This document shows, one piece after another, positions 32,374 to 39,275 of a stretch of DNA of 39,275 bases. Each line of letters begins with the position of its first letter. The stretch's first letter is position 1. The DNA is from an uncultured Porphyromonadaceae bacterium (lineage in GTDB: Bacteria; Bacteroidota; Bacteroidia; Bacteroidales; Muribaculaceae). Below the pieces are notes generated by a model. The model saw nothing but the letters and a program-made list of their open reading frames with translations, made no database searches and was not told the DNA's origin. Where the stretch lies: contig CAMWTL010000003.1 of the NCBI GenBank assembly GCA_947177145.1, positions 1-39,275 on the forward strand, given 5' to 3'. The translations under genes and the position numbers were made by a program.

Positions 32374-35037
32374 ATGAATAATCTGATCAAGGTTTCATTA
32401 ATCTCATTTTTGATGGCAGGGTCCTCTTCACTGAGCGGTCTTGCCCAGGCCCCTGCTGTGGCCAACGACACCATCTATAATCCCGACATAATCTACTCCC
32501 CCATACCGCGCTCTTACGAGATAGCCGGAATCAATGTGGAGGGTATAAGCCATGTCGACGATTATATCATCGTGGCAAATTCGGGTCTATCGGTGGGTGA
32601 AAGGGTCGAGGTGCCGGGCGACGCGCTTACCAATGCCACGAAACGTCTTTGGCGCCAAGGTCTCTATTCCAAAGTGAACATTACCGCCGACAAGATCTAT
32701 GGCGATAAGGTGTGGCTCACCATACACCTCCGCCAGCAGCCACGTATGTCGGAGATGAGATTCAACGGTGCCAAGAGCGGCGAGAAGAAAGATATTACCG
32801 AACGCCTCGGAATGGTGCCGGGCCAGCAGATCACGCCTAATATCGTGGCGCGTGCCACAAAGATTATAAAGGATTACTACAGTGCCAAGGGTTTCAAGAA
32901 CGCTGTGGTAAATATTCGTCAAGTGCCCGATGTGTCGCAGGAAAACAACGTTATCCTTGATGTGAATGTCGACCGGCACAATAAGGTGAAAGTCCATAAG
33001 ATATACATAGGCGGCAATGAGGTGCTCTCCGACCGTAAGGTGAAGAACGCCATGAAGAAGACCAACGAAAACGGCAATCTCCTCAATCTTTTCAAGCAGA
33101 AGAAGTTTGTCGACATCGACTATGCCGACGACAAGAACCGCATCATTGAGAAATACAATGAGTTGGGCTACCGCGACGCACGTATCGTCTCTGACAGCGT
33201 AGTGCGCTATGACGACAAGGAGGTGGATGTGTATATCGACGTGGAAGAGGGTAAGAAATACTACATCAGCGACATCAACTGGGTAGGCAACACTGTTTAT
33301 CCCACCGAGACCCTTAACGCTATCCTCGGCATATATCCCGGTGAGGTCTACAACCAGAAGCTGCTTGAGAAGCGTACCCGTGAGGATGACGATGCCGTCA
33401 GCAACCTTTATCTCGACAACGGCTATCTATTTTTCTCACTCGTGCCTATCGAGGAGAATATCAACGGCGACAGCATCGCGCTCCAGATGAGGGTGATTGA
33501 GGGTCCGCAGGCGCGTATCAACAAGGTCATCATCAACGGCAACGACCAGCTCTTCGAGAAGGTTATACGCCGCGACCTCCGCATCCGCCCGGGCGATCTC
33601 TTCTCAAAGCGCGACCTTATGCAGTCGGCTCGTGAAATCGCGGCATCCGGTCACTTCAACCCGGAGACTATGGACATCCAGCCGGAGCCGGACGAGTCGA
33701 ACGGAACTGTAGACATCGTGTTCGGTCTTGAAAGTAAAGCCAACGATAAGGTTCAGCTCTCATTCGGCTGGGGTCAGAGCGGTGTCACCGGTCAGGTAGC
33801 ACTCTCGTTCTCCAACTTCTCTATAAAGAATCTTTTCAACCCCGGTTCTTACCGTGGCATTATTCCGCGTGGCGACGGACAGACCTTCTCTATCTCGGCA
33901 CAGACCAATGCGAAGTATTATCAGAGCTACAGTATCTCCTTCTTTGATCCCTGGCTCGGCGGCAAACGCCCCAACTCCCTTTCGGTGAGTCTTGATTACA
34001 GTCGCTCCACAGGTATCAACTCCAGCTTCTACAACCGTTCATACTTCAATAGCGGCTATTACAACATGTACTACAATCCCTATGGCTACAATCAGGGATA
34101 TAATAGCAGTTATTACTTCGAAAATGCCTACGACCCTAACAAGGTGCTTCAGATGGCAGGTGTAAGTGCAGGATTCGGTACACGTCTTACTTGGCCTGAC
34201 GACTATTTCCAGTTCCAGGCAATGCTCTCCTATCGCTGGTATTATCTTAAAAACTGGGAATACCTTTACTACATGAGCAACGGTGTCTCCAATTCACTTT
34301 CTCTCGGGTTGTCGCTGTCTCGCTCAAGTATCGACCAGCCCATTTATCCGCGTCGTGGTTCGACCTTCTCTGTAAACCTTACGCTAACTCCTCCGGCGAA
34401 GCTCTTCTCAAAGCATAAGAATTGGGAACAGCTTTCAAAACTGTCACAGCGTACCAATACTGACACTGAAAGCCGTGAAGCAGCCGCAAAGCAGCTCTAC
34501 AAGTGGATTGAGTACTGGAAAGTCAACTTCAAGAGCAAGACCTACACTCCCCTTACTGACCCGGAGGGACAATGGACCCTCGTGATGATGACCCGTGCCG
34601 ACTTCGCTCTCCTCGGCTCTTGGAATAAGTTCTTCAAGACCCCGTTTGAGACATTCTACTTCGGTGGTGACGGTATGTCGGGAAGCTACACCTATGCTAC
34701 AGAGACCGTGGCTATGCGTGGTTATGAGAACGGACAGTTCACCCCGTGGGGTTATGAAGGCTATGCCTATGGACGTTTTGGTATGGAGCTGCACTTCCCC
34801 TTCATGCTCCAGCCCGCAACCACCATCTATGCCCTCGCGTTTGCCGAGGCAGGCAACTGTTGGACTTCGGTGAAAGACTTCTCACCATTCAATCTCAAGC
34901 GCAGTGCCGGTGTGGGTGTGCGTCTATATCTCTCGATGCTCGGTTTCCTCGGCATTGACTGGGGCTATGGTTTCGACAAGGTGTGGGGTCGTCGCGGTGG
35001 TAGCCAGCTTCACTTCGTGCTCGGTCAGGAATTCTAA
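32374..35037 (+). CDS. bamA: Outer-membrane protein assembly factor BamA
   Basis: I use the ATG at 32374, which starts a signal peptide (MNNLIKVSLISFLMAGSSSL...). The reading could extend back to 32272, but that lies inside uppS. The 887-residue protein has periplasmic POTRA repeats (about 45-440; recognisable by YEIAGINVEGISHVDD, VKVHKIYIGGNEVLSDRKVK, YYISDINWVGNTVYPTETLN and ARINKVIINGNDQLFEKVIRR) and an Omp85 barrel. The barrel motif is MRGYENG (781-787) where E. coli has VRGF. Residues 550-589 form an insert with 12 Tyr and 8 Asn in 40, placed among the early barrel strands, probably a surface loop. It ends with Phe, as barrels do. ompH follows. Confidence 0.96.
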   Translation: MNNLIKVSLISFLMAGSSSLSGLAQAPAVANDTIYNPDIIYSPIPRSYEIAGINVEGISHVDDYIIVANSGLSVGERVEVPGDALTNATKRLWRQGLYSKVNITADKIYGDKVWLTIHLRQQPRMSEMRFNGAKSGEKKDITERLGMVPGQQITPNIVARATKIIKDYYSAKGFKNAVVNIRQVPDVSQENNVILDVNVDRHNKVKVHKIYIGGNEVLSDRKVKNAMKKTNENGNLLNLFKQKKFVDIDYADDKNRIIEKYNELGYRDARIVSDSVVRYDDKEVDVYIDVEEGKKYYISDINWVGNTVYPTETLNAILGIYPGEVYNQKLLEKRTREDDDAVSNLYLDNGYLFFSLVPIEENINGDSIALQMRVIEGPQARINKVIINGNDQLFEKVIRRDLRIRPGDLFSKRDLMQSAREIAASGHFNPETMDIQPEPDESNGTVDIVFGLESKANDKVQLSFGWGQSGVTGQVALSFSNFSIKNLFNPGSYRGIIPRGDGQTFSISAQTNAKYYQSYSISFFDPWLGGKRPNSLSVSLDYSRSTGINSSFYNRSYFNSGYYNMYYNPYGYNQGYNSSYYFENAYDPNKVLQMAGVSAGFGTRLTWPDDYFQFQAMLSYRWYYLKNWEYLYYMSNGVSNSLSLGLSLSRSSIDQPIYPRRGSTFSVNLTLTPPAKLFSKHKNWEQLSKLSQRTNTDTESREAAAKQLYKWIEYWKVNFKSKTYTPLTDPEGQWTLVMMTRADFALLGSWNKFFKTPFETFYFGGDGMSGSYTYATETVAMRGYENGQFTPWGYEGYAYGRFGMELHFPFMLQPATTIYALAFAEAGNCWTSVKDFSPFNLKRSAGVGVRLYLSMLGFLGIDWGYGFDKVWGRRGGSQLHFVLGQEF

Positions 35038-35130
35038 GCTGCATAGCTTGTTGAACTCCATCTGCGTGTCATTCGTTTAAACTTTAGCGTCCCGGACGTG
35101 TCTATAAGTAAAACACTAAACAGAATAGAT

Positions 35131-35646
35131 ATGAAAAAGATCATACTTTCACTCCTTATCGTCCTATGCGGCGTCGGAGTTATGTCAGCGCAGAAATTTG
35201 CCCTGGTAGATATGGATTATATCCTGCGTAATGTGCCTGCTTATGAGATGGCAAACGAGCAGCTCAACCAGGTGTCGCAGCGTTGGGAGAAAGAGGTCAA
35301 CCAGCTTTCACAGGAGGCTGAGACCATGTATAAGAATTACCAGAGCGATATGGTATTCCTTACCGACGACCAGAAGAAGAAACGCGAGGAGGAAATAGTG
35401 GCTAAGGAGAAAGAGGCAACCGACCTCCGCTACAAGTATTTCGGACCTGAAGGAGAGCTTTACAAGAAGCGCCAATCGCTTATGAAGCCGATTCAGGAGG
35501 ATGTCTACAACGCAGTGAAAGCGGTGGCTGAGGAAAAGGGCTATCAGACGATCTTCGACCGTGCCTCCTCCCAAAGCATCGTATTTGCCTCTCCGCGTAT
35601 AGATGTCAGCAACGAAGTGCTCGCAAAATTGGGTTATTCCAAATAA
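35131..35646 (+). CDS. OmpH/Skp-family periplasmic chaperone, copy 1
   Basis: The ATG at 35131 opens a signal peptide (MKKIILSLLIVLCGVGVMSA). A GTG 33 bases earlier is in frame but adds an unlikely leader. The 171-residue protein has the OmpH layout: a first strand (FALVDMDYILRNVPAYEMAN), two long charged helices (about 40-125) forming tentacle-like coiled arms, and a return segment (GYQTIFDRASSQSIVFASPRIDVSNEVLAKLG). Skp-type chaperones hold unfolded outer-membrane proteins for BamA. It follows bamA by 93 bases with no clear promoter between, so read-through is expected. Confidence 0.92.
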   Translation: MKKIILSLLIVLCGVGVMSAQKFALVDMDYILRNVPAYEMANEQLNQVSQRWEKEVNQLSQEAETMYKNYQSDMVFLTDDQKKKREEEIVAKEKEATDLRYKYFGPEGELYKKRQSLMKPIQEDVYNAVKAVAEEKGYQTIFDRASSQSIVFASPRIDVSNEVLAKLGYSK

Positions 35647-35660
35647 TTTCAGTAACTTTG
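35629..35660 (+). promoter_or_regulatory. Internal promoter for the second ompH gene
   Basis: TTG preceded by A (ATTG ending at 35631), 21 bases, then TAACTTTG (35653-35660). The -33 part lies within the last codons of the first ompH gene. It would give the second chaperone independent expression and a leader of about 110 bases. Confidence 0.65.
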
Positions 35661-35684
35661 CACTGACGATAGAAAATCCGCATA

Positions 35685-35702
35685 GACTCGGCTCTCCGAG
35701 TC
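35685..35702 (+). other. Leader hairpin upstream of the second ompH gene
   Basis: GACTCGG (35685-35691) pairs perfectly with CCGAGTC (35696-35702) around a CTCT tetraloop. No T-run follows, so it is more likely an mRNA-stability or processing element than a terminator. Confidence 0.55.
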
Positions 35703-35777
35703 AGCTTATGAGGATTACCGACAGTAAATGAAAAATAAAAATTCAAGAAAATAAATTAAAAAACAACTCTAAAAGTA

Positions 35778-36284
35778 ATGTTTAAGAAAATCTTGTTGGT
35801 GGCAGCTCTTCTTATCCCGATGCTTGCCTCCGCCCAGACCCTCAAAATCGGTCTTGTTGATGTCAACGAAATTGTTCCAAAAATGCCTGAGACTACCGAA
35901 GCTTCAAAACAGTTAGAGGAGACCCAAAAGAAATACGAAGAGGAATTGGGAAAACTCCAGGAGGAAATGAAGCGCAGGGTTGAGGAGTTCCAGAACATGA
36001 GCCAGGACGAACTTCCCGCCATCCGTGAACGTAAGGCACGTGAGCTTTCCGATTACCAAGCTAAACTTGAGCAGTTCAGCGGTGAGGCACAGCAGCATCT
36101 TCAGAGTATGTACCAAGAGCTGATGGCTCCTATCTACCAGAAGATACAGACAGCCATTCAGGCGGTAGGTAAAGAGGGAAGCTATTCGCTTATTCAGGAT
36201 AAAAACCCACAGCTCACCTACTATTTTGATGCACCTGTAGTTGACATCACTAATGATGTGAAAGCTAAAATGGGTATCAAATAA
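35778..36284 (+). CDS. OmpH/Skp-family periplasmic chaperone, copy 2
   Basis: The 168-residue protein has a signal peptide (MFKKILLVAALLIPMLASAQ), a first strand (LKIGLVDVNEIVPKMPETTE), long helices rich in Glu, Lys and Gln (about 42-120, predicted coiled-coil) and the closing strand (SYSLIQDKNPQLTYYFDAPVVDITNDVKAKMG). It resembles copy 1 in layout but differs clearly in sequence, so the duplication is old. It has its own promoter and ends at a strong terminator (36319-36345), making it separable from bamA expression. It presumably shares substrate holding with copy 1. Confidence 0.92.
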   Translation: MFKKILLVAALLIPMLASAQTLKIGLVDVNEIVPKMPETTEASKQLEETQKKYEEELGKLQEEMKRRVEEFQNMSQDELPAIRERKARELSDYQAKLEQFSGEAQQHLQSMYQELMAPIYQKIQTAIQAVGKEGSYSLIQDKNPQLTYYFDAPVVDITNDVKAKMGIK

Positions 36285-36318
36285 TAAAGCTTATCCGTCA
36301 ATCACAGATAACAAATGT

Positions 36319-36345
36319 AAAAGCGGGACATGGGTCCCGCTTTTT
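36319..36345 (+). terminator. Intrinsic terminator of the bamA-ompH operon
   Basis: GCGGGAC (36323-36329) pairs with GTCCCGC (36334-36340), extended by AAAA and TTTT, with TTTTT after it. Confidence 0.9.
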
Positions 36346-36411
36346 CTAATCCTGCTTATCAGTAATATTTCTTAATATCGTAATTCCATTCCTACTGTGG
36401 CTATCCCCAAC

Positions 36412-37230
36412 ATGAAGATCGGCGTCTTTGATTCCGGATATGGCGGCTTGACAATCCTCAAGGAGATCCGTAACCGTATTCCTCAATACGATTATATATA
36501 TCTTGGCGACAATGCACGTGCTCCTTATGGCTCACGCTCTTTCGACATCGTTTATGATTTCACTTTGGAGGCGGTGAAAGCCTTGTTCGCACGTGGTTGT
36601 CAATTGGTGATTCTTGCCTGCAACACGGCCTCTGCAAAGGCACTCCGTTCCATACAGCAGATTGACCTTCCCGGTATGGATCCCACACGCCGCGTGTTGG
36701 GGGTGATACGTCCCACCATTGAGATTCTGCCCCGTCTTACCAAGACAGGACATATTGGTCTTCTCGCTACACGGGGCACCGTCGCCAGCCATTCATATGC
36801 TCTGGAAATGGAGAAGATAGCCCCTAAGATGAAGATAACGGAGCTTGCATGTCCTATGTGGGTGCCATTGGTGGAATGTAACGAGGCACAATCAGACGGT
36901 GCGGATTATTTTGTGAAGAAATACATATCGCAACTTATGGATATGGATCCGCTTATCGACACAATCGTATTGGGCTGCACCCACTACCCTATCCTGCTTC
37001 CCAAGATTCTTAAATATGCTCCAGATGAAGTACACGTCTTGGCACAAGGAGCACGTGTAGCGGAAAGTCTTGAAGACTACCTGCATCGCCACCCGGAGAT
37101 TGAAGGGAGAATAAGCCGTGGCGGCACTATCGAATATCTCACTACCGAAAGCACCGACAAATTCAATGCCCTCGCCTCCCTGTTTCTTGATGAGCCTGTA
37201 AAGTCAACCCGTATTACCTTATCCACCTGA
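36412..37230 (+). CDS. murI: Glutamate racemase
   Basis: MurI makes D-glutamate for peptidoglycan, without cofactors. I chose the ATG at 36412, which puts the first strand (MKIGVFDSGYGGLTIL) directly at the N-terminus. A GTG at 36397, five codons earlier, is an alternative. At 272 residues all family parts are present: D7 and S8 in FDSGYGG, LGDNARAPYGSRS, the two catalytic cysteines C70 in ACNTASAKAL and C189 in LGCTHYPIL. It follows the ompH terminator, so it must have its own promoter, but I see only a weak TAATATTTC at about 36363. The TPR gene follows 13 bases later. Confidence 0.96.
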   Translation: MKIGVFDSGYGGLTILKEIRNRIPQYDYIYLGDNARAPYGSRSFDIVYDFTLEAVKALFARGCQLVILACNTASAKALRSIQQIDLPGMDPTRRVLGVIRPTIEILPRLTKTGHIGLLATRGTVASHSYALEMEKIAPKMKITELACPMWVPLVECNEAQSDGADYFVKKYISQLMDMDPLIDTIVLGCTHYPILLPKILKYAPDEVHVLAQGARVAESLEDYLHRHPEIEGRISRGGTIEYLTTESTDKFNALASLFLDEPVKSTRITLST

Positions 37231-37243
37231 TTGAATCAACTAA

Positions 37244-37507
37244 ATGAGTATGACCCTCGAAAATATATCTGCATTACCGACCGCAGAGGCAGTGGAAGCT
37301 CTTGACCTCTACATAGCTGCTCATCCCAATGAGGATGACGCATATACATTACGCGGTCTGCGGCATTGGGCACTGGGTCACCGTGCGAAGGCTATCAACG
37401 ATTATCTCAAAGCCATATCTATAAATCCGCAGAGTCGCGCAGTACAGGCATTAGCCAACGCCAACGCCATACTCGACTTCTACAACAAAGACCTCTACAA
37501 CCCCTGA
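37244..37507 (+). CDS. Small TPR-like protein
   Basis: The 87-residue protein contains about two helical tetratricopeptide-like repeats: AVEALDLYIAAHPNEDDAYTLRGLRHWALGHRAKAINDYLKAISINPQSRAVQALANA includes the typical pattern of A, G, Y and P positions (seen in parts such as AINDYLKAISINP). It has no signal peptide, so it is probably a cytoplasmic protein-binding module. It lies 13 bases after murI and is probably co-transcribed. It could start at ATG 37244 or the ATG two codons later. Its stop codon touches the stop of the convergent gene at 37508. Confidence 0.8.
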   Translation: MSMTLENISALPTAEAVEALDLYIAAHPNEDDAYTLRGLRHWALGHRAKAINDYLKAISINPQSRAVQALANANAILDFYNKDLYNP

Positions 37508-37948
37508 TCAATGAGTCTCCCAAGGAAACTGCATATGTGAATAATAACTGAATGGAGAAGTAGCCACTCTGACGTTTGGACTTCCCGCAGCTCTTGAAGC
37601 AGCCCCGGCGGATTGAGAGCCGTAAAGCATTAAGGGACGTTCCTGTGCCCAACCACGGCTCTGATTGCGTACGTAAAGCTTACACAAGCCGCGAATCCCT
37701 GCCGTAGCCCGATGCACCTCAAGCAGGAGATCGGTCATACTCTCCACCTTATCTATCATAAATTCGATGACGGTTCTTGCCCCCATTGTAAGACGTGCAA
37801 AGATACGGTCGCCCTTACGGATCATCTTGGTTCGCATACTGTCCTTTCTCGGATTCACTTTATCCATCTCCTTCTCCTTATTTGTACGCAGTCTGCTCCA
37901 CTCCTTCTCCATCTTATCCAATTGTATCTCCTTGTTCATTCTATCCAT
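37508..37948 (-). CDS. Conserved-looking protein of unknown function
   Basis: This 146-residue protein begins with a charged helix (MDRMNKEIQLDKMEKEWSRL, then Lys/Glu/Arg-rich) and then has an ordered part with RIFARLTMGARTVIEFMIDK, RGLCKLYVRNQSRG and RPLMLYG. I have an impression of similar short Bacteroidales proteins but cannot name a family. There is no signal peptide or TM segment. Support as a gene comes from natural amino-acid composition, an AGGAGA six bases before the ATG and a TAATTTTG -7 box on the same strand (38073-38080), about 120 bases upstream. The C-terminal third is Ser/Ala/Gly-rich. It converges with the TPR gene with no intergenic base, so no terminator separates them. 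Confidence 0.68.
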   Translation of the reverse strand: MDRMNKEIQLDKMEKEWSRLRTNKEKEMDKVNPRKDSMRTKMIRKGDRIFARLTMGARTVIEFMIDKVESMTDLLLEVHRATAGIRGLCKLYVRNQSRGWAQERPLMLYGSQSAGAASRAAGSPNVRVATSPFSYYSHMQFPWETH

Positions 37949-38072
37949 AATGATTCTCCTTTTTCTTATCCTAATTTTATATTTTACTCCAGGCTATCCT
38001 CCCCTAAACCGAAATCCTACATTTTATTGGCTCCTAAACCGCTTTAGCAATGTGGATTTTGGAATTACAATG

Positions 38073-38080
38073 CAAAATTA
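38073..38080 (-). promoter_or_regulatory. -7 box of the 37508-37948 gene
   Basis: The minus strand reads TAATTTTG, matching TAnnTTTG. The closest TTTG on that strand (38098-38095) is only 14 bases away, so the -33 part is not canonical. Confidence 0.5.
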
Positions 38081-38155
38081 GTCGGCATCACTGCCAAAAC
38101 TATGCAGTCATATGTTAAATAATGATTAAAGGAGCAGAATAAACAAAAAATTAGC

Positions 38156-38163
38156 TATCTTTG
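38156..38163 (+). promoter_or_regulatory. -7 box of tRNA-Leu
   Basis: TATCTTTG matches TAnnTTTG and lies 36 bases before the tRNA. No TTTG is seen at -33. Confidence 0.55.
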
Positions 38164-38199
38164 CATCGAAAAGAAAAATTGTTCCATATGTATAGAGTT

Positions 38200-38284
38200 G
38201 CAGGAATGGTGGAATGGTAGACACGAAGGACTTAAAATCCTTTGGCCTTTACCGGCTGTGTGGGTTCGAGTCCCACTTCCTGTA
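38200..38284 (+). tRNA. tRNA-Leu (anticodon UAA)
   Basis: An 85-base class II tRNA. The acceptor GCAGGAA (38200-38206) pairs with TTCCTGT (38277-38283, one G-U at the end), followed by discriminator A. The anticodon stem AAGGA/TCCTT encloses CTTAAAA, with anticodon TAA at 38233-38235. The long variable arm and the T-loop GGTTCGAGTCC confirm the leucine type. The 3' CCA is not encoded. It has its own -7 box and a terminator right after. Confidence 0.96.
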
Positions 38285-38289
38285 CTTTA

Positions 38290-38321
38290 AAAGGTTGGTA
38301 ATCTCACGATTGCCAACCTTT
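38290..38321. terminator. Hairpin after tRNA-Leu
   Basis: AAAGGTTGGTAAT (38290-38302) pairs with ATTGCCAACCTTT (38309-38321), 13 pairs with one wobble. T-rich and A-rich ends make it usable on both strands. It lies 19 bases before the helicase ATG. Confidence 0.85.
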
Positions 38322-38340
38322 AAAGTATTATGATTGCAAT

Positions 38341-39275
38341 ATGACCACATCTACACAGTCGCTTCTTGAGCAACGTCGCCTTCTTCAGATTGAATATGAC
38401 GCGGAAAAGGCAGCTTTCTCACAACTCACCGGAAGAATCGGTTTCTCACGCCTCGCTGAGCGTGGAAACGCCTGGCTGCGCATAAAGACAGGGCGCATAT
38501 ACTATAATTCACTGAATCAGAGAGTGCTCGAAGTTTTACGTACGGAAGACACCGACGTTGACCACAACTTTGAATTCGGACGACCCGTGGCGTTCTTTAC
38601 CTTATCCAATGAACTCGACGATAAGCCGGTGTTTCCCTTCACAGGCACTGTCAGCTATGTTGATGGCGACCGTATGATTGTGGCTATACCTGAATCTGCC
38701 GACACCACCCGTCTATCCTCGGCACCGATTGCAGGTGTGATGCTCTCCTTCGATGAGACCACCTACCGCACTATGTTTGAAGCGATAGATTACACTCTGA
38801 AAGCAAAAGGACGACTCGGACAACTTCGTGACCTTTTCTATTCCAAGCGGAAAGTGGGCGAGTTAGCCTTTGCGCCTATGCGCTTCCCTTATCTCAACAA
38901 GACACAGGAAGATGCGGTAAACAAGGTGCTCTATGCAAAGGATGTAGCTATTGTCCACGGACCTCCGGGAACAGGCAAGACCACCACACTCGTAGAGGCT
39001 ATCAACGAAACGTTACGGCGCGAGAGCCAGGTGCTCGTGTGCGCCCAAAGCAATATGGCAGTAGACTGGATTTGCGAGAAACTTGTAGACAGAGGCATAC
39101 ACGTGCTCCGCATCGGCAATCCGTCACGTGTGAACGATAAGATGCTCGGTTTCACATATGAACGACGTTTCGAGGCACATCCCGATTATCCTACCCTTTG
39201 GAGCATACGCAAAGCCATACGTGAACTGCAAGGAAACCGTAAGAACCGCACGGAGCAATGGCATCAGAAGATGGA
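38341..39275 (+). CDS. SF1 (Upf1/IGHMBP2-like) helicase, 3' end cut off
   Basis: The frame opens at ATG 38341 and runs without a stop to the window end (311 codons). Residues about 10-190 form an N-terminal beta-rich domain (FSRLAERGNAWLRIKTGRIYY, PFTGTVSYVDGDRMIVAIP), as in the Upf1/IGHMBP2 1B domain. The helicase core follows: FPYLNKTQEDAVNKVL (Q motif), Walker A VHGPPGTGKTTT (205-216; K213, T214) and motif Ia VLVCAQSNMAVDWI. Walker B and later motifs lie past the edge. Such proteins unwind RNA or DNA; the bacterial role is not settled. A stop (TGA) in the same frame just upstream supports this ATG. The tRNA hairpin separates it from tRNA-Leu. Confidence 0.88.
   Translation, partial: MTTSTQSLLEQRRLLQIEYDAEKAAFSQLTGRIGFSRLAERGNAWLRIKTGRIYYNSLNQRVLEVLRTEDTDVDHNFEFGRPVAFFTLSNELDDKPVFPFTGTVSYVDGDRMIVAIPESADTTRLSSAPIAGVMLSFDETTYRTMFEAIDYTLKAKGRLGQLRDLFYSKRKVGELAFAPMRFPYLNKTQEDAVNKVLYAKDVAIVHGPPGTGKTTTLVEAINETLRRESQVLVCAQSNMAVDWICEKLVDRGIHVLRIGNPSRVNDKMLGFTYERRFEAHPDYPTLWSIRKAIRELQGNRKNRTEQWHQKM

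Noticed and set aside
38341-39275. Helicase next to a tRNA as a sign of an integrated element
   Set aside because: No integrase, att-like repeat of the tRNA 3' end or composition change is visible in the short stretch seen; a helicase alone is insufficient.

Overview
The window looks like a chromosomal backbone segment from a Bacteroidota bacterium, most likely order Bacteroidales; a Muribaculaceae-like host is a guess that the sequence alone cannot settle. Three things support this. Many promoters have the Bacteroidota form TTTG-N19..21-TAnnTTTG. Ribosome-binding sites are mostly weak. The gene families are typical of the phylum: DUF4421, GldE, a DUF4369/thioredoxin-like lipoprotein, DUF6242-DUF6089-uppS-bamA-ompH-ompH, and paired rhomboids with an EEP phosphatase. 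I see no prophage, insertion sequence, CRISPR array or obvious genomic island.

Layout. 1-2502: the end of an RND efflux pump. 2.6-4.5 kb: rpsU, a XerC-like recombinase and hpf, with their own promoters and terminators. 4.5-7.1 kb: mltG with a long disordered N-terminus, then a DUF4421 outer-membrane protein. 7.2-9.7 kb (minus): pnp with an Arg/Gly-rich tail. 9.9-16.2 kb (plus): a thioredoxin-fold lipoprotein without cysteines, an OprP-type porin, a SUI1 factor and a 1195-residue AddA/RecB-type helicase-nuclease. 16.2-18.5 kb: gldE and a phosphopantetheinyl transferase. 18.6-20.0 kb: a secreted orphan protein and two unlisted tiny membrane-protein genes (38 and 37 aa) facing apart. 20.0-23.3 kb (minus): a Bax-inhibitor-1 family protein, argS and an HU protein. 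23.4-29.2 kb: two rhomboid proteases, an EEP protein, an M3 peptidase and ribD. 29.3-37.5 kb: the envelope-biogenesis block (DUF6242, DUF6089, uppS, bamA, two ompH genes), then murI and a TPR protein. 37.5-39.3 kb: a minus-strand orphan gene, tRNA-Leu(UAA) and the start of an SF1 (Upf1-like) helicase cut by the window end.

Working together. Much of the window serves the cell envelope: undecaprenyl carrier synthesis (uppS), D-glutamate supply (murI), glycan-strand termination (mltG), and outer-membrane protein folding and insertion (ompH, bamA). The rest is translation and RNA metabolism (rpsU, hpf, SUI1, argS, pnp, tRNA) and DNA maintenance (XerC, AddA-like, HU). I found no coherent new multi-gene system. 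The most unusual items are the two short membrane-protein genes with their own promoter and terminator signals, the PNPase tail, a RibD whose reductase domain lacks an internal block, and a perfect palindrome in the gldE promoter.
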